Source of the DNA: Pseudomonas asplenii | GTDB lineage: Bacteria; Pseudomonadota; Gammaproteobacteria; Pseudomonadales; Pseudomonadaceae | Length of the DNA stretch: 64,000 nt | NCBI RefSeq assembly: GCF_900105475.1 | Contig: NZ_LT629777.1 | Span: 5,332,001-5,396,000, forward strand | Direction of reading: 5' to 3' | Shown here: in pieces, positions 52,682 to 62,954 of the stretch | How positions within the stretch are numbered: the first letter of the stretch is position 1 | Layout: each line of letters begins with the position of its first letter | Notes under the pieces: generated by a model | Seen by the model: only the letters and a program-made list of their open reading frames with translations | The model's database searches: none | Told to the model about the DNA's origin: nothing | Program-made: the position numbers and the translations under genes

Positions 52682-54733
52682 ATGCGTCTCACTCACCTCA
52701 CCATTCAATGGCGAATCACCCTGCTGAGCGGGCTCTGCCTGTTGGCGGTGGTGGGCGCACTCATAGGCGCCAGCGTGTACCAGAATCAGACCAGTGCAAC
52801 GCTGCTCAAAGAGCAAAGCAGCCAGTTGCTCGGGCAGGCGGCGTTAGAGCGCTTGCAAGCTCAGGCCGTCGCACATGGCCAACAGGTGGAGCGTTTTTTC
52901 AACGAAACCGCGTTGTATGGCGAAGGGTTCGCGCAGCAGGTGCTCCAACTGCGCAGTCAAACGCTCAATGGGCGCCTCACGGTCGAGCAATTACGTGAAA
53001 CACTGATCAGCGCGGCCCGTGAAACACTGAAAAACCGTGAAAAAGTCCTGGGGCTGTACGTCATCATGCTGCCCGATGCACTGGCCGGTGCCGACGCCGA
53101 GTGGCACGACCAACGCGCCCTGGCGGGGAATGAAACGGGCCGATTTGCGCTGTATTGGTCACAGAGCCAGCCCGGGCGGTTGGTACAGGAGGTACTGACC
53201 GAGGCACAAATCAGCACCAACACCGCACCGCCCGGCAGCCCAGCGGCAAACCTCTGGTACACCTGCCCCCAAGCGCAAAAACGGACCTGTGTGGTAGAGC
53301 CCTACACCAGCGAAGTGGAAGGTCAAAACGTCCTGATGAGCAGCATTTCTGTACCCCTGATCGTCAACGGCAAGGCAATCGGCGTGGTTGGCATGGACGT
53401 CAGCCTCAATACCTTGCAAAAACTGGCTGCCAACCTCGGCCAGGACCTGTATCAGGGCAACAGTGAAGTGACCATTCTGTCGGCCTCGGGCCAAGTGGCA
53501 GGACGCAGTGGTGAGGTCACGGGAGACACTTACGATATACGCCAGGCCGTGCAAACCGTGACGGGCGATCCCCCCTGGCAACTGGTGATCAAGGTCCCGC
53601 AAGCCTTGGTGCAAGCCCCGGCGCGACACATGCAAAGCGAACTGGACGACAAGCGCCGTGAGTCCAACTGGCTCAACCTCGGCCTTGGCATCGTTGCCAG
53701 CAGCCTGGGCATGTTGCTGATCTGGCTGGCCGCTTATGGCGTGACACGCCCCCTGCTCAGGATGGCCGGGCTGCTCGATGCCATCGTCGAGGGCGACGGT
53801 GACCTTACCCAACGTCTGCCCGCCGGACATCACGACGAACTGGGTCAGCTATCCGATGGGTTCAACCGTTTCCTGGACAAGTTGCAGCCCATCATCCGCA
53901 ACATTCAAGCCGCGTCCCTGGATACCCGCCACAGCGCCGATACGTCGTCGGCGATTGCCCGGGAAATCAGCGCGGGCATGCAGCGCCAGTATCATGAGGT
54001 GGAACTGGCGGCTACCGCACTGCACGAAATGAGCGCCAGTGCCCAGGAAGTCGCCCGCCACTCCCACAGCGCCGCAGATGCCGCGACCGCCGCAGAAAGC
54101 GCAAGCCGATCAGGCCAGTCCGTGTTTTCCGCGGTCGAGCGCAGTATTGTGAGCCTGGATGAACGTTTGGAAAGCACCCTCAAACACGTCAACGCACTCG
54201 CCGATAGCAGTACCCAGATCGGTCAGGTACTGGACGTCATCAGCAGCATCGCACAGCAAACCAACCTGCTGGCCTTGAATGCGGCCATCGAAGCGGCCAG
54301 GGCTGGCGAGCAAGGACGCGGTTTCGCGGTAGTGGCCGATGAAGTCCGACACCTGGCCAGCAACACCCAGCATTCGGTCGAACAGGTGCGCAGCGTGATC
54401 GAGACCCTGCAACAGCTGAGCCTTGAGGTGGTACAAGGTACCCAACTGAGCCGCGAGCAAGCCGGCGGCAGCGTGATTCAGGTACAACAGACCCGGGTGG
54501 CACTGGAGAGTATTTCCAAGGCCGTGGACATGATCGAACAGATGAATCAGCAGATCGCCAGCGCGGCCCTGGAGCAGAGCAGCGTCGTGGAAGACATCAG
54601 CCATCGGGTCAGTGACATTCGCGGTATCAGTGAAACCCTCACCCACCGGATGAACGATGCGTCAAAGGCCAGTGACGCACTGCATCAAATGGCCAATCAC
54701 CAAGAGCAACTGGTCGGTCATTTCCGGGTGTAA
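52682..54733 (+). CDS. Methyl-accepting chemotaxis protein with dCache-like sensor
   Basis: 683 residues. Membrane helix (about 15-36), a long periplasmic region (about 40-320) with [44 protein letters not shown] of a double-Cache domain, second membrane helix (about 335-357), HAMP, and signalling domain with [20 protein letters not shown] and [20 protein letters not shown]. It is divergent from the permease gene and overlaps the convergent AraC gene by 16 bp. It probably senses the compound used by the surrounding permease, aminotransferase and ALDH genes. Confidence 0.92.
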   Translation: MRLTHLTIQWRITLLSGLCLLAVVGALIGASVYQNQTSATLLKEQSSQLLGQAALERLQAQAVAHGQQVERFFNETALYGEGFAQQVLQLRSQTLNGRLTVEQLRETLISAARETLKNREKVLGLYVIMLPDALAGADAEWHDQRALAGNETGRFALYWSQSQPGRLVQEVLTEAQISTNTAPPGSPAANLWYTCPQAQKRTCVVEPYTSEVEGQNVLMSSISVPLIVNGKAIGVVGMDVSLNTLQKLAANLGQDLYQGNSEVTILSASGQVAGRSGEVTGDTYDIRQAVQTVTGDPPWQLVIKVPQALVQAPARHMQSELDDKRRESNWLNLGLGIVASSLGMLLIWLAAYGVTRPLLRMAGLLDAIVEGDGDLTQRLPAGHHDELGQLSDGFNRFLDKLQPIIRNIQAASLDTRHSADTSSAIAREISAGMQRQYHEVELAATALHEMSASAQEVARHSHSAADAATAAESASRSGQSVFSAVERSIVSLDERLESTLKHVNALADSSTQIGQVLDVISSIAQQTNLLALNAAIEAARAGEQGRGFAVVADEVRHLASNTQHSVEQVRSVIETLQQLSLEVVQGTQLSREQAGGSVIQVQQTRVALESISKAVDMIEQMNQQIASAALEQSSVVEDISHRVSDIRGISETLTHRMNDASKASDALHQMANHQEQLVGHFRV

Positions 54734-55707
54734 GGGACAAGCGCGGCAGTGCAGCCGGCGAGGGTCGCGCGGGCAGTATGAGACGGCAATTCCGCAAACA
54801 GAGCCTGGTACTGCGCCGCAAAATGGCTCAGGTGATAGAAGCCCCACTGGGCAGCGGCATCACCGATCGAGAGGTCGGCTGCACGGGTGGACATCAAGGT
54901 CCGCCGTACGCCGTTGAGCCTTACGGAGCGCAAGTAATTGAGCGGGGTCATCTCGGCCACCGAGTGAAAGCTGTTCTGTATCGTGCGTCGACTCACCTGG
55001 AGTCGCTGGCACAACTCGGTCACGCTGGGCACGTTGATCATTTGCGCAGTCGCCATGCGGTGGCATTTTTCGACGATGAAACTGCGCGTGGAGCTGGGAA
55101 TGCGCTGCTGCTTGTCACAGGCCGGATCGGTCATCAGTTGCAACAGCTCGCCGAGCATGGCCTGCTCCAGCGCCAACTCCCGATCTGGCGTACTGTCGAG
55201 ATCTTCCTGCGTCAGGGCCTGGGAGAACAACGCGAGCAATCGGCTCCGAGCCTGCGTGAAGCGCTGGGGAGAAACCCGGATCACCGGCTGGCGCAGCAAC
55301 AGCTTGAGTTCCTTCGCCGACGCCGTTCGCTCCAGCGCCTGCTCGAACAATTCACGCTCGAAGGTGATGGACAGCAGCTCCATCCCCATCGGCATGTGGA
55401 ACATGAACTCCTCGCCACCGTGAAGAAAGAACAGGCTGCTGTCATCCACCTCTCGCCCCTGCATTCGAATCGAACCCGGAACGTTGATCGGTACGGCAAA
55501 GCACATCTTGCCCTGAGGTGATACGCCGTGCTGCACGACACGCTGGTTGATCCGTTCGAGAAACAAGTGACTATCGGCCGTCGTCAGTTGCATGAGCGAA
55601 CTCTCGGCCGAGCCGGCGGTTAACTGGCTGTAGTCCTGACTCCACTGCTGGACGGTGGCCGCATGAACATGGATGTCATGAAAATGGCTGATCGTCTGGT
55701 TTCTCAT
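54718..55707 (-). CDS. AraC family regulator (EutR-like)
   Basis: 329 residues from [20 protein letters not shown], with GAGG 13 bp upstream; the longer frame to 55830 lacks support. The N-terminal domain shows [35 protein letters not shown] and [20 protein letters not shown], the same layout as the regulator at 37570. The HTH shows [20 protein letters not shown], and [20 protein letters not shown]. It probably controls the permease, the chemoreceptor and the divergent aminotransferase operon, through the CCCGAATCGGC motif. Its stop overlaps the chemoreceptor gene. Confidence 0.88.
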   Translation of the reverse strand: MRNQTISHFHDIHVHAATVQQWSQDYSQLTAGSAESSLMQLTTADSHLFLERINQRVVQHGVSPQGKMCFAVPINVPGSIRMQGREVDDSSLFFLHGGEEFMFHMPMGMELLSITFERELFEQALERTASAKELKLLLRQPVIRVSPQRFTQARSRLLALFSQALTQEDLDSTPDRELALEQAMLGELLQLMTDPACDKQQRIPSSTRSFIVEKCHRMATAQMINVPSVTELCQRLQVSRRTIQNSFHSVAEMTPLNYLRSVRLNGVRRTLMSTRAADLSIGDAAAQWGFYHLSHFAAQYQALFAELPSHTARATLAGCTAALVPYTRK

Positions 55708-55832
55708 GGGGTCGCAAGCCTCGGCCAATATTCCTGTGTTCAGATCGCCCTCGCGTTTGATATTCGCACATAGCACAAGTCCTGCAAGCTGTTTGTGGAA
55801 TCGACCTGGCGCTGGAATGTACGTGCTCATGT

Positions 55833-55846
55833 GCCGATTCGGGTTA
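55833..55846. promoter_or_regulatory. GCCGATTCGGGTTA motif between AraC and aminotransferase genes
   Basis: It matches 13 of 14 bases of one copy of the motif near the permease (GCCGATTCGGGATA at 52538-52551). It lies 64 bp before the aminotransferase start and 126 bp before the AraC start. Confidence 0.5.
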
Positions 55847-55909
55847 CCGGCCCGGAACCTGCCCCGCAGATGATCGGCCTACCTGAATCAACATTCCAGA
55901 GAGACCGTC

Positions 55910-57286
55910 ATGAGTGAATCCACCCTTGAATCCCTGCACTTCGCGGATGCTCCGCGGATTATCTCCAGCACCCTTCCCGGCCCCAAGACCAGTGCAGCCC
56001 TGGCGCTGTCGGCGAATACCGAGTCGATGGCACGCGGCGGCGGACGCATGCCGGTGGCCATGGACCGGGCGTTCGGCGCAACCTTCATAGACCCGGACGG
56101 CAACACCTACATCGACCTGTCCGCCGGCGTCGGTGTCAGCAGCGTGGGCCGGTGTCACCCGAAAGTGGTGCAGGCCATCCGCGACCAATCCGAAGTGCTG
56201 ATGCACGCCCTGGAAATCAACAGCACCCGACGCACCGAGCTGGCCGCCAAACTCTCCGAAATCGCCCCCGACGGCTTGCGTGGCGACTGCATCACCTTCT
56301 TCACCCAAAGCGGCAGCGATGCGCTGGAGGCCGCGATCAAATTCGCCAAGCGCATCACCGGGCGGCACCAGATCATCGCTTTCCATGGTGGCTACCACGG
56401 TGTCTGGAATGCCTCGGGCGCTCTGACCACAGGCACGGCCTACCGTAAAGGCTATGGCGCCCAGATGGGCGGAGTGATTCATGCACCCTACCCTTATGCC
56501 TACCGCTTCCCCTTCGATACCACCCATAAAAGCGCCGAACAAATCGCCGGCGACTACGTGGACTACCTCCTGAACACGCCCTACACCGCCGCCGACGATG
56601 TGGCTGCGGTGATCGTGGAGCCGGTGCAGGGCGAAGGTGGCTACGTCCCTCCCTCACCGGAATTCCTCCAGCTTCTGCGCAAGGCCTGTGATCGCAGCGG
56701 GACGTTGCTGATTGTCGATGAAGTGCAGTCCGGCGCGGGCCGCACCGGCAAGATGTGGGCCGTCGAGCACTCCGGTGTGAAGCCCGACATGCTGACCTTC
56801 GGCAAGGGTATCGGCAGCGACCTGCCGATGGCGGGCCTGATCATGCGCTCGGACCTCGCGGCCAGGATTCCTGACGGATCGATGCCCAATACCTTCGCCG
56901 CCAACTCACTGTCCGCCGCGGTGGCGCTGACCAACATCGGCATCCTCCAGGATCCGGAACTCGACCTGCTCAATCGCGCGCACACGCTGGGGCAGGAGGC
57001 GCAGACCTACATCCGGGGTTTCAACAGCCCGTTTGTGGGTGAGGTACGTGGCCGCGGCCTGATGATCGGTATCGAACTGGTCGAGGACCCAAACACCAAG
57101 GCACCGCTGGAACCGCACAAGATCGGCCAGCTCATGGGTTATCTGCTGAACCACGGGGTGCTGATGATTCCGTGCGGCCGCTACAGCAACGTCATGCGTG
57201 TCATGCCCTCGTTGACGATCTCGCGCTCGCTGTTCTTCCGGGCACTGGACATCTTCCGTGATGCCCTGGCCTCCCTCGAGGCCTGA
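55910..57286 (+). CDS. Class III PLP aminotransferase (GABA aminotransferase-like)
   Basis: 458 residues. It shows FIDPDGNTYIDLSAGVGVSS, FFTQSGSDALEAAIKFAKRI, FHGGYHGVWNASGALT, VIVEPVQGEGGYV, LIVDEVQSGAGRTGKMW and the PLP Lys in MLTFGKGIGSDLPMAGLIMR. Class III enzymes transfer the amino group of omega-amino acids or diamines. The next gene is an aldehyde dehydrogenase, so the likely sequence is amine to aldehyde to acid, as for GABA, putrescine, beta-alanine or similar. AGAGAGACC precedes the ATG. Confidence 0.9.
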   Translation: MSESTLESLHFADAPRIISSTLPGPKTSAALALSANTESMARGGGRMPVAMDRAFGATFIDPDGNTYIDLSAGVGVSSVGRCHPKVVQAIRDQSEVLMHALEINSTRRTELAAKLSEIAPDGLRGDCITFFTQSGSDALEAAIKFAKRITGRHQIIAFHGGYHGVWNASGALTTGTAYRKGYGAQMGGVIHAPYPYAYRFPFDTTHKSAEQIAGDYVDYLLNTPYTAADDVAAVIVEPVQGEGGYVPPSPEFLQLLRKACDRSGTLLIVDEVQSGAGRTGKMWAVEHSGVKPDMLTFGKGIGSDLPMAGLIMRSDLAARIPDGSMPNTFAANSLSAAVALTNIGILQDPELDLLNRAHTLGQEAQTYIRGFNSPFVGEVRGRGLMIGIELVEDPNTKAPLEPHKIGQLMGYLLNHGVLMIPCGRYSNVMRVMPSLTISRSLFFRALDIFRDALASLEA

Positions 57287-57329
57287 GCCGGGTATATCCG
57301 AGCACTCTCCATCACCCATGGATCCTAAA

Positions 57330-58784
57330 ATGACTCAGCACTTGAATCACTTCATCGAAGGCGCATCCTGCGAATCCTCCGACGGTCATCGCATCGAGCT
57401 CGTCAACCCCGTGACAGAACAGGTGTACGGCAGCTCCGCGCGCGGCACGGCTGCGGACGTGGACCGAGCCGTGAGCGCAGCGCTCGCTCAACTGGAGCGT
57501 GGCGCCTGGCGCCAGCTCGATGGTGCCCAACGCGGTCGCCTGCTGTTGAAACTGGCTGACCTGGTCGAACGTGATGCCGAGTACCTGGCCGATCTGGACG
57601 CCGACACCATCGGCCGCTCACCGCTCGAACCACGTCGAATGGACCTGCCCAACGTGCTCGCCAACCTGCGCGCTGCAGCCGGCTGGGCCAACCAGCTTGA
57701 AGGACGCACCATTCCCAGTGGCGGCTACTTCGGCACCCCGACCCTCTCCTACACGGTGCGCGAGCCCGTGGGCGTGGTCGGTGCCATCGTTCCCTGGAAC
57801 TCACCACTGATGATTACCGTCTGGAAGCTTGCGGCTTTGCTGGCTGCTGGTTGCACCGTGGTCATCAAGCCCTCGGAAGAAACACCACAGTCGGCCTTGC
57901 ACCTGGCCGCACTGGCTAAGGAAGCGGGTTTCCCGGACGGCGTGATCAACGTGGTCACCGGCTACGGCACGGAGGTCGGCCGGGCTTTGTGCGAGCATCC
58001 GCACATCGCCAAGATCAGCTTCACCGGCAGCCCCGAAGCCGGGCGTGAGATCCAGCGTACCGCCGGAGTGCTGTTCAAGCACGTCTCACTGGAACTGGGC
58101 GGCAAGAGTCCACAGATCGTCTTCGACGATGCCTCCTTCGACGATGCACTGCGCGGCTGCTCGCTCGGTCTGTTCGCCAACCAGGGCCAGATTTGTGCCG
58201 CCGGCTCACGCATTCTCGTACAACGCCACATCGCAGAGCGTTTCGCCGCAGCACTTGCCGATGCGGCACGCGCCGTCAAGGTCGGCGACCCTCGCCAACC
58301 CGGCGTACAGATGGGGCCGGTGGCCAAGAAAGCGCAGTTCGATCGAGTCAATCGTTATATTCAACTGGGTATCGACCAAGGCGCCTCGCTACTGGCCGGT
58401 GGCGTATCGTCCCCTGAGCAGGGCTGGTTTGTCCGGCCGACGATCTTCGCCAATGCACGCAACGATATGGCGATTGCCCGGGATGAAATCTTCGGACCGG
58501 TCGGCACGCTGATCACGTTTGACAGCGAAGAGGAAGCGATCGCTCTGGCCAACGACTCCAGCTATGGCCTGGCGGCCACGGTATGGACCACTGACCTGGT
58601 GCGAGCGCACCGCGTCGCGGCGGCGATGAAGGTCGGTGCCGTCGGTATCAACTGCTGGAGTCCGCTGGACGCCAACCTGCCCTGGGGCGGCGTCAAGACC
58701 AGTGGTATTGGCCGTGAAGGCGGATTCGGCGGCGCACTGGCCTACACCGAGGAGAAGGTTGTCACGGTATTGGTGCCCACCTGA
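57330..58784 (+). CDS. Aldehyde dehydrogenase downstream of the aminotransferase
   Basis: 484 residues with PWNSPLMITVWKLAALLAAG, LELGGKSPQIVFDD, NQGQICAAGSR (catalytic Cys), EIFGPVGTLITF and PWGGVKTSGIGREGGFGG. It starts 43 bases after the aminotransferase stop; ATG 57330 has GGAT 7 bp upstream, and ATG 57318 is the alternative. It should oxidise the aldehyde produced by the aminotransferase. Confidence 0.9.
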   Translation: MTQHLNHFIEGASCESSDGHRIELVNPVTEQVYGSSARGTAADVDRAVSAALAQLERGAWRQLDGAQRGRLLLKLADLVERDAEYLADLDADTIGRSPLEPRRMDLPNVLANLRAAAGWANQLEGRTIPSGGYFGTPTLSYTVREPVGVVGAIVPWNSPLMITVWKLAALLAAGCTVVIKPSEETPQSALHLAALAKEAGFPDGVINVVTGYGTEVGRALCEHPHIAKISFTGSPEAGREIQRTAGVLFKHVSLELGGKSPQIVFDDASFDDALRGCSLGLFANQGQICAAGSRILVQRHIAERFAAALADAARAVKVGDPRQPGVQMGPVAKKAQFDRVNRYIQLGIDQGASLLAGGVSSPEQGWFVRPTIFANARNDMAIARDEIFGPVGTLITFDSEEEAIALANDSSYGLAATVWTTDLVRAHRVAAAMKVGAVGINCWSPLDANLPWGGVKTSGIGREGGFGGALAYTEEKVVTVLVPT

Positions 58785-58875
58785 GAACCACCCGAGCCCT
58801 GACACTCCCCCCTCAACGCCTGGTGCCATAGAGGGGGGCATCCCTGATGCCCTGATGATCAAAAGAGAGACTCCG

Positions 58876-59439
58876 ATGAGCTCCACAAATCAAAAAACCA
58901 TTGATCGGTATCCGACGTCCCTGCGGCTTTTGCATTGGGCACGTGCCGTGCTGATTGCAGGTCTGCTCTGGGTGGGCTGGCATATGACCGGACTGAATGA
59001 TGAAGTGGCGAGCAAATACACGCTTTATTACCCTTGGCACAAATCCTTCGGCGTGTTGACGTTTCTGCTCGTCCTGGCGCAGATCGCCCTGCGCTGGCGA
59101 ACCCCGATCCTGCCCAAGCCGCCACTCACGCTGGCCGCACATGAGCGATTTTTTTCGCAACTGGTGCAGCGTGCCATGTATGTGCTGATCGTGATCGTGC
59201 CGTTGATGGGCTACTCGATGTCGAGTACCTACACCCTGAGTGATGGGGTGTTCTTTTTCGGGGTGAACCTGCCGGAGCTTCTGGCGAAAAATGACGATTG
59301 GTTCGTCGTCTTCCAGTGGCTGCACAAAGTCTGTGCCTACACCCTGCTGGTACTGATCCTGGTGCATATCACGGGTGCCCTCAAGCACCGCTTTTTCGAC
59401 AAGGACCCTCGCAACGATGTGCTTCGCCGCATGCTTTGA
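58876..59439 (+). CDS. Cytochrome b561-type membrane protein
   Basis: 187 residues with four membrane helices. Haem-ligand His candidates are in SLRLLHWARAVL, YYPWHKSFGVL, FQWLHKVCAYTLL and LVHITGALKH, the bacterial CybB pattern. It shuttles electrons between quinone and a periplasmic partner or superoxide. It follows the ALDH gene by 91 bases and may be co-transcribed; the link to amine oxidation is speculative. GAGAG lies 8 bp before the ATG. Confidence 0.88.
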   Translation: MSSTNQKTIDRYPTSLRLLHWARAVLIAGLLWVGWHMTGLNDEVASKYTLYYPWHKSFGVLTFLLVLAQIALRWRTPILPKPPLTLAAHERFFSQLVQRAMYVLIVIVPLMGYSMSSTYTLSDGVFFFGVNLPELLAKNDDWFVVFQWLHKVCAYTLLVLILVHITGALKHRFFDKDPRNDVLRRML

Positions 59440-59450
59440 CCTGACCGCCT

Positions 59451-59477
59451 GGCTTGCTCCCTGAACAGGAGCAAGCC
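59451..59477. terminator. Hairpin between cytochrome b561 and catA
   Basis: GGCTTGCTCC (59451-59460) pairs perfectly with GGAGCAAGCC (59468-59477) around a 7-base loop, between convergent stops. A short T-rich tail (TTGT) follows on the plus strand. Confidence 0.6.
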
Positions 59478-59498
59478 TTGTCATGACCCCCGGATTGC

Positions 59499-60434
59499 TC
59501 AGGCATCCTGTAACGCACGTGGACGATGGCTACGCGCTTCGGCCTCCGGCGCCTTGGCGGCCTGCAAGTGGAAGTCGAACGCCAGCTCGGCAAAACGTTC
59601 GCCTTGCACGCCACGGTCACGCGCCGCCGCCGCATCCTCGACAAAACGCAGATCACCGATCAGCCCGTCACGGGTGGCATAGGCAAAGTCATCCCACAGG
59701 TACTGGTCACCGGCAAAGTTGATCTGCGTGGTCAAGTGACGGTGCCCCGGCGCCGAGATAAAGAAGTGCACGTGCGCCGGGCGCTGACCGTGGCGGCCGA
59801 GCTGATTCAGGCACTCCTGGGTCGGCCCGCGAGGGTCGCAGCCATAACCCGACGGCACGATGGAGCGCGCACGGTAACGGCCCTCGGCATCCGTGACGAT
59901 ACGTCGGCGCAGATTGTACTCGGACTGGGTCGAGTCGAAGTACGAGTAGGTACCCTGGGTATTGGCGTGCCAGACATCGACAACGGCACCGGCCAGCGGC
60001 TTGCCGTCGGCATCGAACACCTGGCCCTGGAGGAACATGACCTCGCCCGGGGAGACACCATCGTCCATGCGCGCTTCGCCTTGCGTCAGCGGCGCACCGG
60101 CCACATACAACGGGCCTTCGATCGTACGCGGGGTGCCGCCGGTCAGGCCGGCTTCAGTGTCTTTGGCGTCCTGCAGCAGATCGAGGAAATGCTCGATGCC
60201 CAGGCCCGCCGCCAGCAGGCCGGCCTCGTTACGGCCACCCAGGCGATTGAGGTAGTCGACTGCATGCCAGAACTCATCCTCGGTGATTTCCAGGTCTTCG
60301 ATCAGCCGCGCGGTGTCCTGCAACACGCGCAGGATGATCTGCTTGAAGCGCGGGTTGCCTTCGGCATGGTTCAGCCCCGCCACTTCCTTGAAGAACGATT
60401 GAATCTCGGCAGTTTGGGAAATTTTCACGGTCAT
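59499..60434 (-). CDS. catA: Catechol 1,2-dioxygenase
   Basis: 311 residues starting MTVKISQTAEIQSFFKEVAG, the normal CatA length and start. Non-haem Fe(III) ligands are Tyr163 (GTYSYF), Tyr197 (PSGYGCDP), His221 and His223 (RPAHVHFF). It opens catechol between the hydroxyls to cis,cis-muconate. It is the third gene of catBCA, 44 bases after catC. GAGG precedes tandem ATGs; the second (60434) is preferred. The longer open frame overlaps catC. Catechol is the expected end product of the iac genes at 17.8-26.3 kb. Confidence 0.96.
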   Translation of the reverse strand: MTVKISQTAEIQSFFKEVAGLNHAEGNPRFKQIILRVLQDTARLIEDLEITEDEFWHAVDYLNRLGGRNEAGLLAAGLGIEHFLDLLQDAKDTEAGLTGGTPRTIEGPLYVAGAPLTQGEARMDDGVSPGEVMFLQGQVFDADGKPLAGAVVDVWHANTQGTYSYFDSTQSEYNLRRRIVTDAEGRYRARSIVPSGYGCDPRGPTQECLNQLGRHGQRPAHVHFFISAPGHRHLTTQINFAGDQYLWDDFAYATRDGLIGDLRFVEDAAAARDRGVQGERFAELAFDFHLQAAKAPEAEARSHRPRALQDA

Positions 60435-60478
60435 CATGCTTACCTCATATTTGTTTTTGTCGAGTACACGGGTGCAAA

Positions 60479-60769
60479 TCAGCGGTCGTCGCTGTGAATC
60501 GAGGAAGGATGTCGGCACAGGCCGTTCACCTCGATGTCCATGTAAGGAAACAGCGGCAACTGCATCAAGGTATCGTGCAGCGCCTCGACGCTGGGCACAT
60601 CGAACACACTGTAATTGGCGTAATGCCCGGCAATGCGCCACAGGTGGCGCCAAGTCCCCTCGCGCTGCAGGCGCTGGGCCAGTTCCTTTTCATCGGCCTT
60701 GAGGCGAGTGGCCTTGGCCGGCTCCATGTCGAGCGGCAGTTTTACGGTCATCTTCACGTGGAACAGCAT
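60479..60769 (-). CDS. catC: Muconolactone delta-isomerase
   Basis: 96 residues: MLFHVKMTVKLPLDMEPAKA, EKELAQRLQREGTWRHLWRI, YSVFDVPSVEALHDTLMQLP and LFPYMDIEVNGLCRHPSSIH are the full CatC pattern. It converts (+)-muconolactone to 3-oxoadipate enol-lactone as a homodecamer. AGGAGTCCACCC precedes the ATG. It lies 29 bases after catB and 44 before catA in the operon. Confidence 0.96.
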   Translation of the reverse strand: MLFHVKMTVKLPLDMEPAKATRLKADEKELAQRLQREGTWRHLWRIAGHYANYSVFDVPSVEALHDTLMQLPLFPYMDIEVNGLCRHPSSIHSDDR

Positions 60770-60798
60770 GGGTGGACTCCTTGCTTTCGATACAGTTT

Positions 60799-61920
60799 TC
60801 AGCGGCGGGCGAAGCGCTCCAGGCGCTGCTCGTCCAGGGTCAGGCCAAGGCCCGGGGTACGTGGAATATGCAGATGGAAGTCGTGATAGCGTGGCGGCTC
60901 GTTGACGATTTCTTCGGTCAACAGCAATGGGCCGAATAGCTCGGTGCCCCAGGTCAATTGGCGCAGGGTGAGAAAGGCATGGGCCGAGGCCAGGGTACCG
61001 ATGGAGCCTTCGAGCATCGTGCCGCCATATAAGGCGATACCGGCGGCTTCAGCGATGTGCGCGGTACGCAGCACAGCGCGCGGTCCGCCGTTCTTGGCTA
61101 TTTTCAAGGCGAAAATGCTCGCAGCGCCATCGGCGGCCAGGCTGAAGGCGTCTTCGACGCTTTCGATCGATTCGTCGGCCATGATCGGCGCGGGACTGCG
61201 TTGGGTAAGGCGCACCTGACCGCTGCGGTTGATGCGCGAGATAGGCTGCTCGATGAGGTCGATACCGTTGTCGCCAAGCACCTGGCAGGCGCGGATAGCC
61301 TGGGACTCGTCCCAGTACTGGTTCACATCGACCCGCACGCTGGCGCTGTCGCCCAGCTCGCGCTTGATCGCCACCACATGCTTGAGGTCTTGCTCTACCG
61401 GGTTGGCACCGATCTTCAGCTTGAATACCCGGTGACGGCGGATTTCCAGCATATGCTGGGCTTCGGCGATGTCACGGGCGGTATTACCGCTGGCCAGGGT
61501 CCAGGCGACCTCGAGGCTGTCACGCACCCGCCCACCCAGCAGCTCACTGACCGGCAGCCCCAGGCGCTTGCCCTGGGCGTCGAGCAAGGCCGTCTCGATA
61601 CCCGACTTGGCAAAGGTGTTGCCCTTGGCCAGTTTGTCCAGCTTGAGCATGGCGGCGTTGATATTGTCTGCCGGCAGGCCGATCAACGCTGGCGCCAGGT
61701 GCTTGTCGATATTGGCCTTGATCCCCTCTGGGCTTTCGTAGCCATAGGCCAGGCCGCCGATGGTGGTGGCCTCACCGATGCCGACCACGCCATCGCTGCA
61801 GCGCACGCGCAATACCACAAGGGTTTGCTGCTGCATGGTGTGCATGGCCAATTTGTGCGGACGGATGGTCGGCAGATCGACGATAATTGCGTTTATGTCT
61901 TCAATCAGTGCGTTGGTCAT
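60799..61920 (-). CDS. catB: Muconate cycloisomerase
   Basis: 373 residues of the enolase superfamily. Catalytic Lys169 (KLKIG), metal ligands Asp198, Glu224 and Asp249, and Lys273 (FALKIAKNGG) fall at the same positions as in the characterised Pseudomonas putida enzyme. It converts cis,cis-muconate to (+)-muconolactone with Mn2+. First gene of catBCA, divergent from catR with a palindrome between. ATG 61920 is chosen; an in-frame GTG three codons earlier is less likely. Confidence 0.96.
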   Translation of the reverse strand: MTNALIEDINAIIVDLPTIRPHKLAMHTMQQQTLVVLRVRCSDGVVGIGEATTIGGLAYGYESPEGIKANIDKHLAPALIGLPADNINAAMLKLDKLAKGNTFAKSGIETALLDAQGKRLGLPVSELLGGRVRDSLEVAWTLASGNTARDIAEAQHMLEIRRHRVFKLKIGANPVEQDLKHVVAIKRELGDSASVRVDVNQYWDESQAIRACQVLGDNGIDLIEQPISRINRSGQVRLTQRSPAPIMADESIESVEDAFSLAADGAASIFALKIAKNGGPRAVLRTAHIAEAAGIALYGGTMLEGSIGTLASAHAFLTLRQLTWGTELFGPLLLTEEIVNEPPRYHDFHLHIPRTPGLGLTLDEQRLERFARR

Positions 61921-61975
61921 TGGTGCCACGTCTCGTCAGGCAGGGCTGCAAGTCACAGACCCCACTATGCATTTA

Positions 61976-61989
61976 CTTGATTAATCAAG
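61976..61989. promoter_or_regulatory. Palindrome CTTGATTAATCAAG in the catB-catR gap, candidate CatR site
   Basis: A perfect 14-bp palindrome containing a T-N11-A LysR-type core, 56 bp before catB and 66 bp before catR. CatR is expected to bind here, repressing its own gene and activating catBCA with cis,cis-muconate. Confidence 0.65.
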
Positions 61990-62054
61990 CATTGCGCGAG
62001 ACGCTAGCACTCGTCCAATATCATATGAATCTTCCACCATACCCTGGAGGTCTG

Positions 62055-62954
62055 ATGGAGCTTCGCCACCTGCGTTACTTCAAGGTCCTGGCCGAAACCC
62101 TCAACTTTACCCGCGCCGCGCACCTGCTACATATGGCTCAGCCGCCGCTGAGCCGGCAGATCAGCCAGCTCGAAGAGCAGCTCGGCACCCTGCTGGTGGT
62201 ACGCGAACGTCCGCTGCGGCTGACCGAGGCGGGTCGGTTCTTCTATGAGCAGACCTGCACCGTGCTGCAGCAGTTGGAGAGCATCAGCGACAATACTCGC
62301 CGCATCGGTCAGGGTCAGCGCCAATGGCTGGGCATCGGCTTTGCCCCCTCCACCCTGTACACCGTGCTACCGGATCTGATCCGCGAGCTGCGTCAGGATA
62401 GCGAGCTGGAGCTGGGCTTGAGCGAGATGATCACCCTGCAGCAGGTGGAGGCGCTTAAATGCGGACGCATTGATATCGGCTTCGGGCGCATTCGCATCGA
62501 TGACCCGGCCATTCACCAGCAGGTGTTGTGCGAAGACCCGCTGGTTGCCGTACTGCCCAAGGGGCATTCGCTGGCGGGTAATCCGCTCAGCCTCGCGCAA
62601 CTGGCTGGCGAGGCGTTCATTCTCTACCCGGCTAATCCTCGGCCCAGTTATGCCGACCATGTAATGGCCCTCTTCGCTCACCACGGCATGAGCATTCGCG
62701 TCAGCCAGTGGGCCAACGAGCTGCAAACCGCCATAGGGCTGGTGGCGGTCGGAGTGGGAGTGACCCTGGTACCGGCGTCGGTTCAACAGCAGCACCGCAC
62801 CGATATAGAGTACGTCAGCCTGCTCGACCGCAATGCGGTCAGCCCGATTATCCTCAGTCGGCGCAAAGGCGATGTGAGCCCGATCGTACAGCGCTGCCTG
62901 GCATTGATTTACGCGCAGGCCATTACAGATGGAACCGGCCCACTTCCTGTTTGA
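62055..62954 (+). CDS. catR: CatR, LysR-type activator of catBCA
   Basis: 299 residues beginning [20 protein letters not shown]. The HTH is in [20 protein letters not shown], and the effector domain is typical of the CatR/BenM group ([40 protein letters not shown]). It responds to cis,cis-muconate. GGAGG is 4 bp before ATG 62055. The 3' end overlaps the convergent chemoreceptor gene by 32 bp. Confidence 0.94.
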   Translation: MELRHLRYFKVLAETLNFTRAAHLLHMAQPPLSRQISQLEEQLGTLLVVRERPLRLTEAGRFFYEQTCTVLQQLESISDNTRRIGQGQRQWLGIGFAPSTLYTVLPDLIRELRQDSELELGLSEMITLQQVEALKCGRIDIGFGRIRIDDPAIHQQVLCEDPLVAVLPKGHSLAGNPLSLAQLAGEAFILYPANPRPSYADHVMALFAHHGMSIRVSQWANELQTAIGLVAVGVGVTLVPASVQQQHRTDIEYVSLLDRNAVSPIILSRRKGDVSPIVQRCLALIYAQAITDGTGPLPV

